The position numbers and the translations under genes are program-made. A DNA stretch of 64,000 nucleotides, taken from positions 8,184,001-8,248,000 of the forward strand of contig JAGUCH010000004.1 of the NCBI GenBank assembly GCA_019096065.1. The letters are read 5' to 3'. Shown here one piece after another: positions 1-12,850 of this stretch. The stretch comes from Paracyclopina nana (lineage: Eukaryota > Arthropoda > Copepoda > Cyclopoida > Cyclopettidae). A model generated the notes under the pieces. It did not search any database. It worked only from the letters and a program-made list of their open reading frames with translations, and was not told the origin of the DNA. Each line of letters opens with the position of its first letter. Position 1 is the stretch's first letter.

Positions 1-183
1 CCTCCCACCCATTTATTGTCAAAAAATAAATAATACACGCTTCAGGCCTTTTTTTACTTCTACAATAGATAATCAAAAGGTATGCTTTTTCAAAGAAAAT
101 GAAGCATTTTCTCAAGTGGTGCTTACACACAATCAACTATTATGCAAAGACTGCAGATTATGAAAGTGCTAATTTTTGCTTAC

Positions 184-327
184 CTGCTTTAAGATGGCCT
201 CAAAGATTTGCGGAAAAAACAGGGTGACTCCGCCTGAAGAGATGATTCCACAAATGCATAAACATGCCACAATTTCGTACTTAAGCCTTGCAATTTTCCT
301 CAGAATGCAGCATTGGTCTGAGGTCAT
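184..327 (-). CDS. CD36-family scavenger receptor, first exon only (partial)
   Basis: N-terminal exon of a second CD36/SCARB-family gene that continues off the left edge. It encodes about 48 residues from the Met at 327, a cytoplasmic stub followed by a hydrophobic segment ending in LFFPQIFEAILKQ, and stops at a clean donor (CAG|GTAAGC). The equivalent exon of the complete gene upstream ends LFFPKIFDQVLSQ, and both sit just before the same phase-0 intron, so these are tandem paralogs. The reading frame is open further upstream (to 453), but the Met at 327 best matches the family's short N-tail. Only intron-like sequence is visible from 183 to 1. CD36 proteins are two-pass membrane receptors for lipoproteins and other hydrophobic ligands; this gene's ligand cannot be inferred. 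Confidence 0.7.
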
Positions 328-906
328 TTTCCCGCTATATGAATGCAGGTCTTGCTCAGCCAAAGGCATGGACTCGACTGAGAAAATTGGGGCAATTTGA
401 AAAGACAAAAAGTTGGCTGCTTCCACTGCTACTGCATAAAACCTCAGGAGCATAAAAACTAGTTTGCTACATTGATGGTTAGTTACTTTTGGAAATATGG
501 GAGATATTTACTGGTTCCAAAATGCATCAAATCTAATGTTTCACATCTATTGGAAATATTTTGACCACCCTGTATTTTTATTAATGGTATCCCATTAATT
601 GTCCTGGGTTTGGTCATGACCCTCTTTCCTTAAATTGTTTTATGGCATTTGGCACTCTGCTTTAGCATTTTATTATACTTAAAAGTATCTTGATTTTGAG
701 ACTTTTTTTTAGAAAAGTTTGGGTCTCCCTGTAACTCTTGTGATGAAAGACTTCACTTTTTGCTCCCCTAGCTGCTAATAAATGGTCTTTTTTGCACTTT
801 TGTGGTGCAAGAAATGCACTTGACACTTGTGAGGGTAGGTGAGGCCCAATTACATCAAAATTAGTGGCACAGCAGCAATAAAATGTATTTATTTTTTTAC
901 TTTGGT

Positions 907-3900
907 TCAACACAGAGGGGCATTGGTAGAATCTGTGGAAGAAGAGTTGAGCAACTTGATTTCACAGCCTAGCTGAGCTTCAAAGGCTTGAAGCACAACT
1001 TTGGATTTTTTTGAGGTTTTGGCTCTCAGTGAGCAATTGAGCAGTACACTAATGATAACACCAACCAGGCAGCAAACAACCATGATGGATCCACCAATTT
1101 TCACCAACCTAGGCATGTCCAGAAGAGTTTCCAATTGCTCTCCAGACTCTGGAGACATCATGGCAATGCCTTCAAACCAAATTGTAGGCAAGTAGAGATC
1201 ACTTGGAACATCTTGCATCAGCCTGCCAAGTGTTATGAATAATTAATGAGGTAGTTAAAAAGGTTTATTTAACTCACGTGATGCTTGGATTGGGATGAAT
1301 CCTCATATTGATTTGAAACCTCATTGTCACCTCCATGGGAATGCCCATTTTCTGAAAATGATAAAGGTTAAGCCATTTTTCTTTATAGGGACAAATAAAA
1401 CTGCTTACGGGAAGTAACACCATCCTGGATGCATGCTTTTCCTTGGACGGTGCAAAATCTGAGTCTGGATGGAATTTGCTGATGAAATATGGATCAGCAC
1501 CATAAAAGTGTGGAAATGAAATGAAGAGTGGTGATTTGTCTTCTTTACAATAGGTGGCGTTCAGCACCCCTGAAGGCAGATTGTTTTCAAAGCACCAATT
1601 TGGCGGGTAGACAGACTTGTTCGCAAAGGTTGTAACAGGTAGCTCATAAACTATGCCTGGCATGTTTTGCACGTAGTCAATTTCACCATGAGTGACATAT
1701 GTCAAGGTGCGACAAACTTGATGAGAGTACAACTCCACAGAGTCCTCCTCCAGATTAGGTGGAAAAAATCCACTGGCTGAGCCTCGGATTTCACCACACT
1801 GCCCTTCATACTGAGTTTGGGACTTGCCGTTCCATGTATTGATCTTACCAATTTTGGTGGCATCATCTTCTCCTGTGAAGACATTGAAAACGCCATCACC
1901 CCACAATGTACCATTGCGCTGAAAACAGACATATTCTATGTAGCGGTCAACTAAGGGGCAAAAACTAGTTTGGTCTAATGGCCTGACTCAGTTCTTGCCT
2001 ACTTTTCTCTTCCCAGGGAAAAAAAGCTACTCTACTACATGTTTAGCGATAACTTTGATACGGTAATGATCTTTTGGTTTTACCTTGTAGAAAAAGCCAA
2101 ATTTATCCATGGGAGCAAAGGTCTTTGCTCCACTCAGCTCAGCAATTGAGAGCAGTGTGTCTTCATAGCCCTCAAACAAAAGTTCGCCAACAGTTTTGTT
2201 GACAAACAGTGTGGCAGATATTGAGGAATATACAGCATCGAGCATCAATGATGTCCAATAATCTCCTCGTTTGCTCTCTTGGCTGGCCACAACTGGGACA
2301 TTGAGTGTAGTGACATAATCTTCCAGAGTTCCGTTTGATAATTCAGGTACAAAATGCCATGTTTTTTTCACTTGATACGTTGATGTAAAGTTTTCGGCAT
2401 GGTGTTGAATATTGCACTTTTGCTCCCGCTCTCTGGAAAAGCTCTTTAGATGTACCTGCTATATGTGCTTCAAGAAAGGGAGAAAAATATACCTGAATAC
2501 ATATGGGCCTATTTGTTTGAGTAGTGGCTTTCCTATGTTTTGCGAAATATCATCAGGGTTGACGACATGGAACATGTAGATTTTCAAATAAACTGGATCT
2601 GTTGGCTCCTTCCAAACATCATAAGCTGGAGTACCATCAACTAAAGCCAATTTCTGAAGACAAAAAAAACCCTCAGACATTCCTTGCGTTATCAGACAAT
2701 GTATATAGTACGTTAGATGCCTAAGATAAGATGTCTGCTTCTGTACGTACTAAAAGCCACCTTTGCTCTAGGGAATTAAGATGAGTTGAGTGATTTTACA
2801 TTAATCCACTCGGTTTACATAAGAGGCTCAAAAGAGGCCTACTTGGATTTGTGTGCCCTGAAGCAAATGCTATTAACTTTTTGTGCCAAGTGTTGAAGGA
2901 TTGGCACCTTCTATACTTGAGTTGCAAAAAATGAAAAGGGTTTGATAATGCTGGAAACCTTCAATATAGAGTTATGCAAAGCTGTCAATTAAAGAGCAAT
3001 GTTGACATGTGCTTTTTGCCTCACTGCATCCAACTAAAATAACTAGACTTCTGGTTTAGTTGGGGTGGAAAAATACCACTGATGCAGAATCCCATAAAAA
3101 TGCACTCAACAAAAAAAAAAGGGAAAAAATCACAGTTGATCCAGCTTCCAAGAAAGAAGACTGCAAACTATTTCTGAATGAATTCCATCCTTTTTTAATG
3201 ATGCATTATCAATGTTAGCAAACCACTTAGCTCATCAACCTCTATTATTCATGAAAATCTTTCAGCTACACAGCTAATGAATCAAGTGTTGCAGAATCAG
3301 CTGCATTAGACACATCAATCAATGGTGCTGTTATATAGACTGGAAGAGTTGTTAGCATTGAGTCGAAATAGTTTGAAAGTGTATTGAAGTGGATTGGTCC
3401 AGCCCAAATCGGGAGTCTTAGAGTACAACCTCAATTCTGATACAGTTACACAAGAAGCAACTTTGGCCTCAGGGCAAAAAGCAGGACCAAATAAAAAATG
3501 TCACCAAAAGCACAAAATTAATGTGAAAAAAACCTCACTACCTCATTCCTTAAGACAGTCCAAAAATATAAAATAATCTAAAACATCTAAAAAATTAGGT
3601 ATTGAATTTAAAAATTAGTTTATTTCTAGTTTGTGATTGTTCCACTTTGCCTTACTCTAACTTCATTAACTTTAGGCCGTTCTCATATTGCCGGAAAAAG
3701 CTAAGCTAAGGTAAAATTAGCTAAGCTAAGGTAAAAATTATGCAACGAAAACCGGTTATTTCGCTCAACATTCACAAAAAGCAGCTACTTTGCTTGAAAT
3801 GTTGAGCGTTTGCTTAGCTATTTTTACCTTAGCTTAGCTATTTTCACCTTAGCTTAGCTTTTTCCGGCAATATGAGAACGGCCTTTTATCACTTGTTTTA

Positions 3901-4159
3901 ACTGGCAAAATCAGGCAGAAAAGCAAAGTACGTTTTGCAAGATAAGAGCAGTGCAGAAATTTGCTTCAGGAGCAAAAAATTTATGGCATACCTGTGAAAG
4001 AACTTGGTCAAAGATTTTAGGGAAGAAGAGTGTGAATCCTGCACAGGAAAACATGCCAATGATGCAGAGCAGGGCAGCCAACTCGAATTTAAGCACTCTG
4101 CTGTCATTGAAGCAGCAGCCAGCCCAACCGGCTAATCCATCAGCTGACTTCTTCTTCAT
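907..4159 (-). CDS. CD36/SCARB-family scavenger receptor, complete
   Basis: Six coding exons on the minus strand: 4159-3992, 2653-2493, 2432-2084, 1918-1409, 1351-1278 and 1222-907. All junctions are GT-AG and the phases fit, giving 525 residues, normal for CD36/SCARB. Topology is the family's hairpin: an N-terminal membrane segment at about residues 25-46 (ending LFFPKIFDQ), a large ectodomain, and a C-terminal membrane segment at about 463-482 (IGGSIMVVCCLVGVIISVLL). Conserved landmarks include GPYVFRE at the exon 2/3 junction, then GDGVFNVFTG, KIGKINTWNG and SFPHFYGADP, with several N-glycosylation sites. Intron 4 is only 57 bp and in frame, so an unspliced reading would insert 19 residues. 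I chose the Met at 4159 because the codons upstream lack another ATG. Whether it corresponds to SCARB1, LIMP-2 or croquemort-type receptors cannot be decided by eye. Confidence 0.9.
3674..3884. repeat. Foldback/MITE-like inverted-repeat element
   Basis: About 211 bp with long, nearly perfect terminal inverted repeats. The left end starts AGGCCGTTCTCATATTGCCG and the right end is its reverse complement. Each arm (about 65 bp) contains two copies of a GCTAAGCTAAGGTAAAA-type subrepeat, and a non-palindromic loop of roughly 80 bp lies between. No reading frame is seen inside. Flanks are T-rich (TTT on each side), so a short TTT or TT target duplication is possible but not certain. It lies in intron 1 of the CD36 gene. 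The structure fits a non-autonomous foldback DNA transposon. Confidence 0.85.
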
Positions 4160-4186
4160 TGTGTTTCCCCTTTTTCTCTTGCTCAA

Positions 4187-5175
4187 TTAACTAATTTGCA
4201 AATTGTGGTCTACCCCTCTGGGTCGATTTTGATCAAGTGTCGAACATTTATCTACTAGCCACCTAGATGAGATGCGCAAAAAATAACATGGAGTCGGCGC
4301 TTATTTAGGAGAATGCGCTCTTGAGGGAGACGAGCTCGGAAAAATAAGGCGTGGCTCGTTTGATGGCGCAGCAGCGGTCAGGCCTGATTTTCGTACTTTC
4401 CATTCATTCCATAAAAAAAGATCCTTTTTTTAAATTCAAGTAATAAGAAGTTTTTTCTGAGTTGCAAAAGAAGCGTTTGTCTTATTTTGAAAAGGAATCA
4501 CTTTTTGAATGGAATTTGAAAAACCCCGAAAAATGACTTATGATTGAAAAAGAATCTCTTTTTGAATCGAATAAGATAAGCCCCACAAAAAGCACTTTTT
4601 GAATGAAAAAAGAAGCATACTTTGAACTTGAAGAGAATCATTTTCTATACTAGAAATGAAAAAAGTACATTTTTGAATATAAAAAAAGAGCCTCAAAAGG
4701 TTGGAAATATTGTTTTTGAATTTTGCCATCCATTGCACAATTTGACGATTTTAAGCATATTAGAAATGGCAAAAAATCAAAATTACTGGTGGTTTTACCC
4801 GGAAAAAACATTTGAAAGGACACAAAAAGCGTCCATAAAAGTAAACAACAATTTGTGTACGCGATAGTTGCGTACATTTGCTATTTAGTGAGGCAACGAA
4901 CCTTGAAGTTTTGCGGGAAAATGGATTTTCCGCTGGATGTTCAAGGAAGTCGAATTGCTAGTGCAACTGCGGAGATTCCAACGCGAGGTCATATAATATC
5001 GAATCAACGGCCCTGATTGACTTGGCGTCCCGATCCCTTTTTAGAGCGCCCGCTCACTCACTACGCTGCAACTCGCGAGGGATCCAAAGAAGTTACATAA
5101 CTTTTTACGTAAGTCAACAAAAGCAGCAGCTGCTGCAGCTCCTCTCAATATTCCAGTCTTTTTAAAACCAGAAAT
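4187..5175. promoter_or_regulatory. Divergent intergenic region between CD36 and Patched-related genes
   Basis: No gene seen in this 1-kb gap between the minus-strand CD36 gene and the plus-strand Patched-related gene. It must hold both promoters and 5' UTRs, but I cannot point to a TATA box or initiator with confidence. The part from about 4400 to 4700 is repetitive and listed separately. The 4800-5100 part is relatively CpG-rich, as might be expected near a transcription start. Confidence 0.4.
4440..4700. repeat. Degenerate tandem repeat (CTTTTTGAATG-type)
   Basis: Diverged direct copies of a roughly 35-60-bp unit built around CTTTTTGAATGGAA or CTTTTTGAATGAAA, followed by an A-rich GAAAAA stretch. 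Copies are recognisable near 4500, 4557, 4597, 4620 and 4670. No coding potential. It looks like a decayed satellite or slippage-derived array. Confidence 0.55.
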
Positions 5176-8100
5176 ATGGCTGACAAAGCTGAAATTCCCT
5201 GGATTGTCAGGATTCTCGAGGATTTCTTCTACAGGTAAGACTTGTTTACTCACGTAAAAAACAATTGGGTCAAATGGACACAGATGATGATTGTTTGCCG
5301 GCAAAACAATGTCAAAAACAATTTAAGATTATTGCCTCTAAAAGTGAACTTTGAATCCATTTGTACTGCATTTTGAGTTTAGTTTATGCTCATTTATGTA
5401 GAGTAGAGTGCAATTTTTCTAGCCCGAGCCTGCGGGGTAGGTAATTTCATGTGAATTCAAAAATGCTTTTTTAAACTTACAAAGAAATCATTTTCATGAT
5501 TAGAACACTTGGAGCTATGATTATAGACTTAATAGCGTGGGTATGATCAGCTTGTGGACTTTGGCCATGTACCTGTCATCATTGTCCATGTCTGAAAAAA
5601 ACTGTTTGCTTGCAATAATGAAGTCAAACAGTGTGATGATGCTTGATCCAACTGATAATTGTTCAACTAGAGTAACATTTCTATATGATTTAATTATTAT
5701 TTTTTTGGCTTGACTAAATTCATTTTTAGCAAGATTTAATGACAAGATGGCTGACTTGAGATTTTATCCTTACTGCAAGGCTTTTATGGCACTAATTCTT
5801 TTTTTTCTTTTTTGAGTTGGACACAAAAACAATAAAAGTTTTTTTGTCTTGAGCATCATTAAGTGGCTAGACTTGGAAAAAATACTCTCTAAAAGAAGGA
5901 TTAATCCAAGTGGGATACTTTTTAAGATTAATTAGTGTTGTATACAATTAGTATTCATGTTGGGGCTGAGCCTTCCGTGGACGTCATAACCTGTTTGGAA
6001 AAAATCCAGACTGGTTTTGTTTTATTGCAAATAAAACTGCTACTTCCAATGCACGTGTGTGAATAAGCAGCAATATGTGGCTTCAAACTGATTTAAATGC
6101 GAATTTAAGTCCAGTTTTCATCGCCCCAATTAAAAAAGCTCAAATCAAGCTTGATTAATTGTTGGGGGCGGGCGCGCGAAGCGTGCTACCCCCACACAGC
6201 TAAAAAAGCCCTCTTGATTTTAATATTTTTTAATTGGCTTTTAATAAAGCTAGTTTTGTAATTACTAGTATATCATTTACCTTCTATTGACTATTCACTT
6301 GGAAAATTCAATTTATTATGAAAAAAATGCATCTAAATGTACAATGACTTTTAAAACTTGTTTACTTAATTTTGCAGTACACCTGGAATTATGTGGCAAT
6401 TTTTTTTGCTCTCTGTTTACTCACTCTTTGAACACATAGTGATGCAAAACAATAAGTTGTTGTCATGCTTAACCCATTTGTCATTTTTCGCGGGCACTTT
6501 TTTATACCTGCTTATTAGAAGGGTTCAGCAACATCCTAATCCTTTGTACACACAAAGTTCATACCTGACTTAAAAGAGAATTGCCTATGAACACTGTTAC
6601 ACAACTGTTGTTATATGAAAAATTGGCTTGTTCAAAATGTTACCTAACAGTGCCTAGGGCATGGATTTTTTTCAGCTTTTTGCGGCTCATCATCAATTTT
6701 GCATGGTGCCAAAATGGACAAGGGTTAATCTGAGGACTGACGGCTCAATTGCCAGCCCAAAATATCAACATGATCCTTTTACTTATTTCTTAAGAATTAA
6801 ATATAATAATTTTTAACTACATTGCATTGCTGGAAAAATCAAAAGCTTTAAAAACTACAAATTTAAAATTAGCTGAAAGCTATGAAATTATTTGAAACAA
6901 TTTTTAATGCTTAGATTTTGAGAGATTCCAAATTACATTGATTATTATTTAGCATAAATTATTGCTTCTTAAAGTATGCCAATTCTCTGCTAAAAGAGCA
7001 ACTTTTGGGCGGATCCCCAAAGTGTCCTTGACAGGGCACAAAAAGGGCTCATTTCTGGCTAGCAATCTCAATTCAAAGCTGAAAAATTCAATTAATTACA
7101 AGTAATTTCAAGTCAGAGAATGGCCATTTTAATGAAGGTATTGCATGTGAAATCCATTTTTCCTGTTCCAGTCATGGCAAAAGAGTTGCAAGAAGACCTT
7201 GGCTGGTGATTCCTGTGTGTCTTGCAATTTGTGGGCTGCTCAGCATTGGTTTGTTGAATTTTGACACTGAGGCCAGCCCTTACAAATTGTGGATCCCCCA
7301 AGAAGCAGATTTTGTAGTGAATACAAATTGGCTGTGGGAGAATTTCCCCTCTGATACCAGGTATCATTCTGTGATTGTGACAGCCGACAATGTGCTCACT
7401 CCTGAAGTGTTGCAATATGTAAGCACTCAAAAAAAGCCATGCATGCCCAGAAAAAGTCACTTTTTGCCCATTCCAGATTTTCCTGATACACCAAAAAGTT
7501 CACCAAGTCAAGACAGAAGCCAAGACCTGGAAATCCAGTTGTTACAAGTAAGCAAAAATTGGAATAGCCCTAGTGGAGCTTTTTTAGGCCGAGCCTGCGA
7601 GAGCTGTAATTTTAAATGCTGTATTCATGGGTTTTTTCCTTGGCAGGATTCCTGTGGTTGATCTGAGAGGCGAAAGAGTGCCAATAACTGAAGAAGAGAA
7701 CAACCTGCTCCACTTTGATTCTGAACTTAATTTTGATACTGGTGATTATAGTGGCAATTATGACTATTACTCAACTGACAATGACAACAGCAGTGTCCTT
7801 ATCAGCAGGAAAAAAAGAAGGTAATTGAAAAAAACATCTCCTAACGTGATAGATCATAGCTCATTCTCACAAGCAACCCAAGATAAGCAAGGCAACCTGA
7901 ACTGATCTCACTCAATTTAAACCATCTCATTATTTTTGACATGGAAAAAAAGATATGTTATCTCTTGATAATGCAACCTGACACTGATGAGCACCACATC
8001 AGGCCATTTTAGCTATGGTTGGCATTTTACCTTCAGAGACGGTCATGCACCTCTTGGTTACGTAAACCTCACAAAGACCGTCGTCATCTCGTAGACACAT

Positions 8101-11100
8101 TTCTCAGCTCAGAGCTACCTACAAGCTGTAGTTATGTTACAAAACCGGTTTTTTAGACTCTTCAAAGGCAACAGGCCAATTCACAGTTGGTGGGGTGGGA
8201 GTTGGGGAAGCTGAACATTCTTTATTTTGGGAGCACCAACAACACCTTTGTCTGTTTCTTCAGTTTTCTGCCAAAAGTCCATATTTACCCTTTGGCTGCC
8301 AGAGCAGATTTAACTGGTCCTTATTTGTAAAATTATTGCTTATCTCAGTTTCTCAAGAATGTAGATCAATTACCTGTGCACTTGCTCCAATTGCAAATAT
8401 TACTCCACAAAATGCCATAATGAATGGGTTGGAGAAAAAATGCCCCTCATAAAAGCTTAGAAAAAACTCAAATCAATCTTATAGCGAAATGCCAGGCGTA
8501 CTTTGCACTGTACTTTGATCTTGATGAGCTGCCCGCGCCTATAAACAAAGAGATGTAGCCTTCCTTTAACCATAACTGTACAAAGGGATTATGCTCAAAG
8601 GTCTCAGTTCTATTTGACCATTTCTATTTTTTGGCTGGCTTGTGCATTGGGAATCATATTAAGTATATGTAACTTGTAAGCAGTCAGCTTTTATTTTTAT
8701 GTTGGAAAATTCCAATTTTTATGTAAGACATCCATGAAAAATGACGAAAATTGGGCTTGCTTTTCGTGCCCATACAAAAAACAGCAGCATGACGGCATAA
8801 TTTGCGGGTTTTTTATCAACTTTTTGACGGATTGGCTTTTTTGCGTAACAAGTGGCTATTTTCGAGCGGCCTGTTCTGAAGCAACAACTTTGTTTTAACG
8901 AAAGAAAAAAATCCCCGCTAAAATCAGGGCCATGTTGAGCTGCTGCATTTAGATCCTTCATGCGGAAGACAAGTGCTTGGACATCATGGGGCAAATGAAC
9001 TGGAATGCCTTGATGACAAGTCAACTAAGAGCAACCCTTGCAAAAAAAGTGTTGCAAGCTTGGTGTCAACTGCCAATCTCCATTTTGATGACTAAAGTTT
9101 AAAACCATGCATTCTTTTTTGGCGCCATGTAGAAGTCCTTTGAAATGTTTTTAGCTATAATTTGCTTTTTTCCGAAATTCCACTCAACTTTTTTCATGAG
9201 CAGTGTCAGCTGACAGTCCCAGGTGTTGCACTAAAAGGTCGCTAGGATCGCCCTACATCAATGTTGTTGTTATGATACTAATGTGAATTTTTCAGCTAGC
9301 ATCGGTTTTGCAAAGTTGATTAATGTCAACCGCGAGCCTAATTGAGTGTTAATTTGAGAGGGATTAATTGACTAACCAAAGAATGCTGTCAAATAGCTAG
9401 CTTTAGTGATGCATATTTGATCTTCTCATTACTATATAGCTTGGCATCCATGGAGACAAAGGACATTTTTCTACTGTTTTTGCATAGGTGGTTCAAATAG
9501 TATCATTTTTTCAATTGCTCAGCAATCCATTTCGACTACAATGGAGCCATCAAATCTTTAAGTGGCTCTAAAATGTGCAGCAGCCCATAAATACTTGGCT
9601 GAGTCAATGTAAATGGCTGCCATAAAAAGAGGAGCTAATTGATGATGACTTTTCCCTCAAAATGTGTTTTTTGCAGCAGCTCTGATCCCAGTGTGGAATT
9701 GTATCCAACTGATTACTGCAAGATTGTCGAGGACGTCACGAGGCCAACCTGCTTTGAGACCAGCATAGCAGAGTTGTGGGCAATGGAGGACAGCTTTGAC
9801 GACCTCGATGATTCGCACATCCAGTCTTTGACCCCGCAGTCCATCCTTGATACCATCAACACTGAGAAGAGCAGCAAGATATTCCTGTTCGACAAGGACT
9901 TCATCTCCTATTTGGGTGGGATTGAGAGGAATGAGTCTGGCCACGTGGTTGGCGCCAAAGCCACACTGGTGCAGTTCTTTGGACTCACCAATCTTTCAGC
10001 TGTCACCCAGGAAGACATCAAGGCCAGCACTTTTGGAGCTGCCACCGACAAGGACACGTTGGACTTTGAAAAGCACCTTTTGCGAGCGCTTCTGGAGCTG
10101 CCAACAAGTGACCAAGTCAGGGTGTTCATCAACGTGGCCTCCAGCTTCACTGACTTGTCCAACGAGGCCGTTTTCACCGATGTCGTTGGACTCATCATTG
10201 GCGTGGGCATTGTGTACTTTTATGCACTTGTCATGATCGGTGGCTTTGGCTGCGTCGAGCAGAAGGTAACGAATTTCACATTTATCTTATGTTGTCAAGA
10301 TTGTCATCATATTTTCAGCCCATGCTCGGAGGATGTGGATTGCTATGTGTGGGTCTTTCCATTGCCTGCTCCTATGGAGTTTCCTCTGCCATTGGACTAG
10401 TTTTCAGCCCCATGCATGGCATCATCCCATTTTTGTTACTAGGTAAAAAAATTGAGTGGCCAATAATTAATGCTTGAAACTACTTAGAAGTAATTTTGCT
10501 GCTGGCATTTTTTCAGCCTATATTACCCTTTTGTAAATAATGGCTTGCAATTTTCAAGCTGGCCACAAATTGCTGCTGTCCGACTTTTAAATACAGTTCA
10601 GCAGCTAAATTGTTGAATATTATTTATGAGCAGTTTGTACTGCCACTTCGACTTCCAGCTGGGATGAAAAAACTGGTTCAGGATGCCATATCTTTTATCT
10701 TTTTGTCCATCTGCAGGCATAGGCATCGATGACATGTTCGTCATTGTCCAATGCCTGAATAACATCCAACAGAGCCAAAATTGGGAGAAAATGCCAGTGG
10801 AGGAAATTGTGGGCCAGACCATGAAGCATGCCGGAGTGGCCATCACCATCACCTCCTTCACAGATCTGGTCGTTTTTGGCATTGGTGCCATTTCAGTGAG
10901 TTGAAAAGTTGATGATGATGAGGGCTTTTCTGATGCATCTTTTTTTACCACAGCTGTTGCCAGCCTTGAAGTCCTTCTGCCTTTATTGTGCTTTCGGAGT
11001 GGGATTCGTGTACCTGTTGCAATCCTCCCTTTTTGTGGCTTGCCTGACTTACGACATCAAAAGAGTCAAAGCCAAAAGGAACGGATTCTTCCCTTGCTTC

Positions 11101-12474
11101 AAGCATGCCAAGGACTGCGATTCAGATCAGGACAACAACTTTGATCAAGAAGCTGCTGCTGCTGCGGGTGCCAAAAAGCTGCTGCCCTGGTGGAGAGTCA
11201 ATCCAGGCTCGGTGTTTTTCAGGAAATATGCAGAAATTCTAGTCAGACCTGCCAGCAAAAGCCTGGTGATGGTATCCACTCTGTTGTTAACTTGCGCGAG
11301 TATCTATGGATTGACCCAGTTGAGGCAGGAATTTGTCCCTGCCAAATTCCTGCCTTCCGGATCCTACCTGACTCACTGGCTGAAAGCCAGCGAAACCTTT
11401 TTCCCACAAAATGGGGTCAAGGTGAAGGTCAACATTGCTGATTTCAACCACACCACTGAGTTGGACAAGTTGGGCAATTTGAGCAGAATCCTGAAGGAGC
11501 AAAGGGACATTGTGAGTTCTGTGGACTCCTGGCTGGATCATTTCACGGATTATGTCAATGACAACAACTTGACCATGCTTGACCAGGACTTTCCATACAG
11601 GCTGACCCAGTACTTGCACAGCCCATCCGGTGCCAAGTATAGGAAAAATTTCCACTTTGCCTCCAATTTGGTGTGCGGTGAGAACTCACCAAGCATAAAG
11701 GTTGTCATTCTTAATTGGGCGTGAAAGATGCTCATGTTTAACATATGTCAATTCCAGCTCACTTCCATTGAGTTCACTCACCAGCTCTTCATCGGCTCCA
11801 AAGAACACGTGCCAGCCATGCAAAGGATCCAGGATTTGGTGCAAGCCATGAATTTCTCTTCCTTTGCGTTTGCCATCGGAGATGAATATGCAGCTTGGGA
11901 GACTGACAAAATCATCAGCTGGGAAACGTACCAGAATCTGGTGTTGTCCTCCATTTGTGTTTTCCTGGTCACTGGAGCCCTCCTAGTCAAGTGGCAGGCT
12001 TGTCTCCTGGTTTTTGCCTGTGTGGTCTTGACCCTGATTGATGTGGCAGGGTTCATGTTTTACTGGGACTTGACCATCGATGTCATCAGCTGTGTCAATC
12101 TGGTCATCGCTGTTGGATTATGTGTGGACTACTCAGCGCATGTGGCTCACTCGTTCATGGTCACTGATGGCAGTGACAACAATGAGAAAACCATCAAAAC
12201 CCTGGCTGACATTGGGCCTGCAGTCATGAATGGTGGCTTCAGCACTTTCCTCGCTTTCATCGTGGTCAGTGGGTCAGAATCTCATGTCTTCATCACGTTC
12301 TTCAAGATCTTCTTCATGGTTGTCGTGTTTGGCCTTTACCATGGCTTGGTGTTTCTTCCTGTGGCCCTGTCACTTGTAGGTACAAATTCAGCTTGTTGCT
12401 CCAGGAAAATATGCTGCAGTGCCAAAGTTGAGCCTGAAACAGGAGTTGTCGCAACAGCATCAGTCGAAACATAA
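5176..12474 (+). CDS. Patched-related (PTCHD/PTR-type) sterol-sensing-domain membrane protein
   Basis: Nine coding exons: 5176-5234, 7172-7418, 7477-7547, 7647-7820, 9677-10265, 10319-10442, 10717-10895, 10954-11700 and 11758-12474. Phases are consistent and encode 968 residues, typical for Patched-domain proteins with two six-helix RND halves. After the first helix comes a luminal loop, then a sterol-sensing-type bundle (exons 5-8) and a second bundle in the last exon. The RND proton-relay-like motifs are visible: GIGIDD at residues 422-427 and GLCVDY at 850-855. The N-terminus reads FFYSHGKRVARRPWLVIP across the first intron, a family hallmark. Family members resemble Patched, Dispatched and NPC1 and may export or bind sterol or lipid; no substrate is inferable. 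The exon 8 donor (AAG|GTTGTC) is non-optimal and was chosen because it keeps the frame. The stop at 12474 is followed by AATAAA at 12562. Confidence 0.88.
5235..7171. other. Intron 1 of the Patched-related gene
   Basis: A 1.9-kb AT-rich intron with no supported gene inside. One short GC-rich, CpG-dense patch lies around 6162-6200 with inverted GGGGG/CCCCC ends; I see no known element in it. Confidence 0.5.
7821..9676. other. Intron 4 of the Patched-related gene
   Basis: A 1.9-kb intron. Several short open frames on both strands show no protein-family resemblance and no splice logic. I see nothing else in it. Confidence 0.5.
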
Positions 12475-12590
12475 TGCGCTTGTCTGCAACAAAAAATAGC
12501 AAACTTAACCTCCCCACTTGTTGTTCACCCTCACTTTTTTTGTATGTGTATCTATGGCTCAAATAAAGCAATAGTAATATAGCTGATTTG

Positions 12591-12754
12591 TTAGGCTTGT
12601 ACCATGGCTTGGTTTTTCTCCCCATGGCTTTGTCACTTGTTTGTCACTTGTAGGTACAAATTCAGCTTGTAGCACCAGATCAATCATCAGCAGTGCCAAA
12701 GTTGAGCCTGAAACCGGAGTTGTAGCAAAACCCAAGATGATCGCAAAACCATAA
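12591..12754 (+). pseudogene. Duplicated 3' end of the Patched-related gene (possible alternative last exon)
   Basis: This stretch repeats the gene's own last 130 bp or so (source about 12331-12460), including the codons for YHGLVFLP and the tail SAKVEPETGVVA, with scattered substitutions and a short CACTTGTTTGT duplication. A TTGTAG acceptor at 12652-12653 sits exactly where the source copy reads TTGTAG|GTACAA. Splicing from a donor at 12380 in the true last exon to 12654 would keep the frame and give an alternative C-terminal tail ending at TAA 12752-12754. It may be either a dead tandem duplicate or an alternative terminal exon. The AATAAA at 12562 separates the two. Confidence 0.65.
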
Positions 12755-12850
12755 AAGAGATGCACTTTTCAATGAAATTAAATATTTTAAAGATGAAAAC
12801 AGCAAAACAGGGATGATATTTAAAAATAGCTTTGCAAGGGGGCGGCCGTA

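Noticed and set aside
5041-5304. Minus-strand frame opposite exon 1 of the Patched-related gene
   Set aside because: It overlaps the well-supported plus-strand first exon and has no recognisable domain.
6160-6200. GC-rich patch in the Patched-related gene intron as a possible tRNA or regulatory RNA
   Set aside because: It is too short, with no tRNA A or B box and no fold I can defend.
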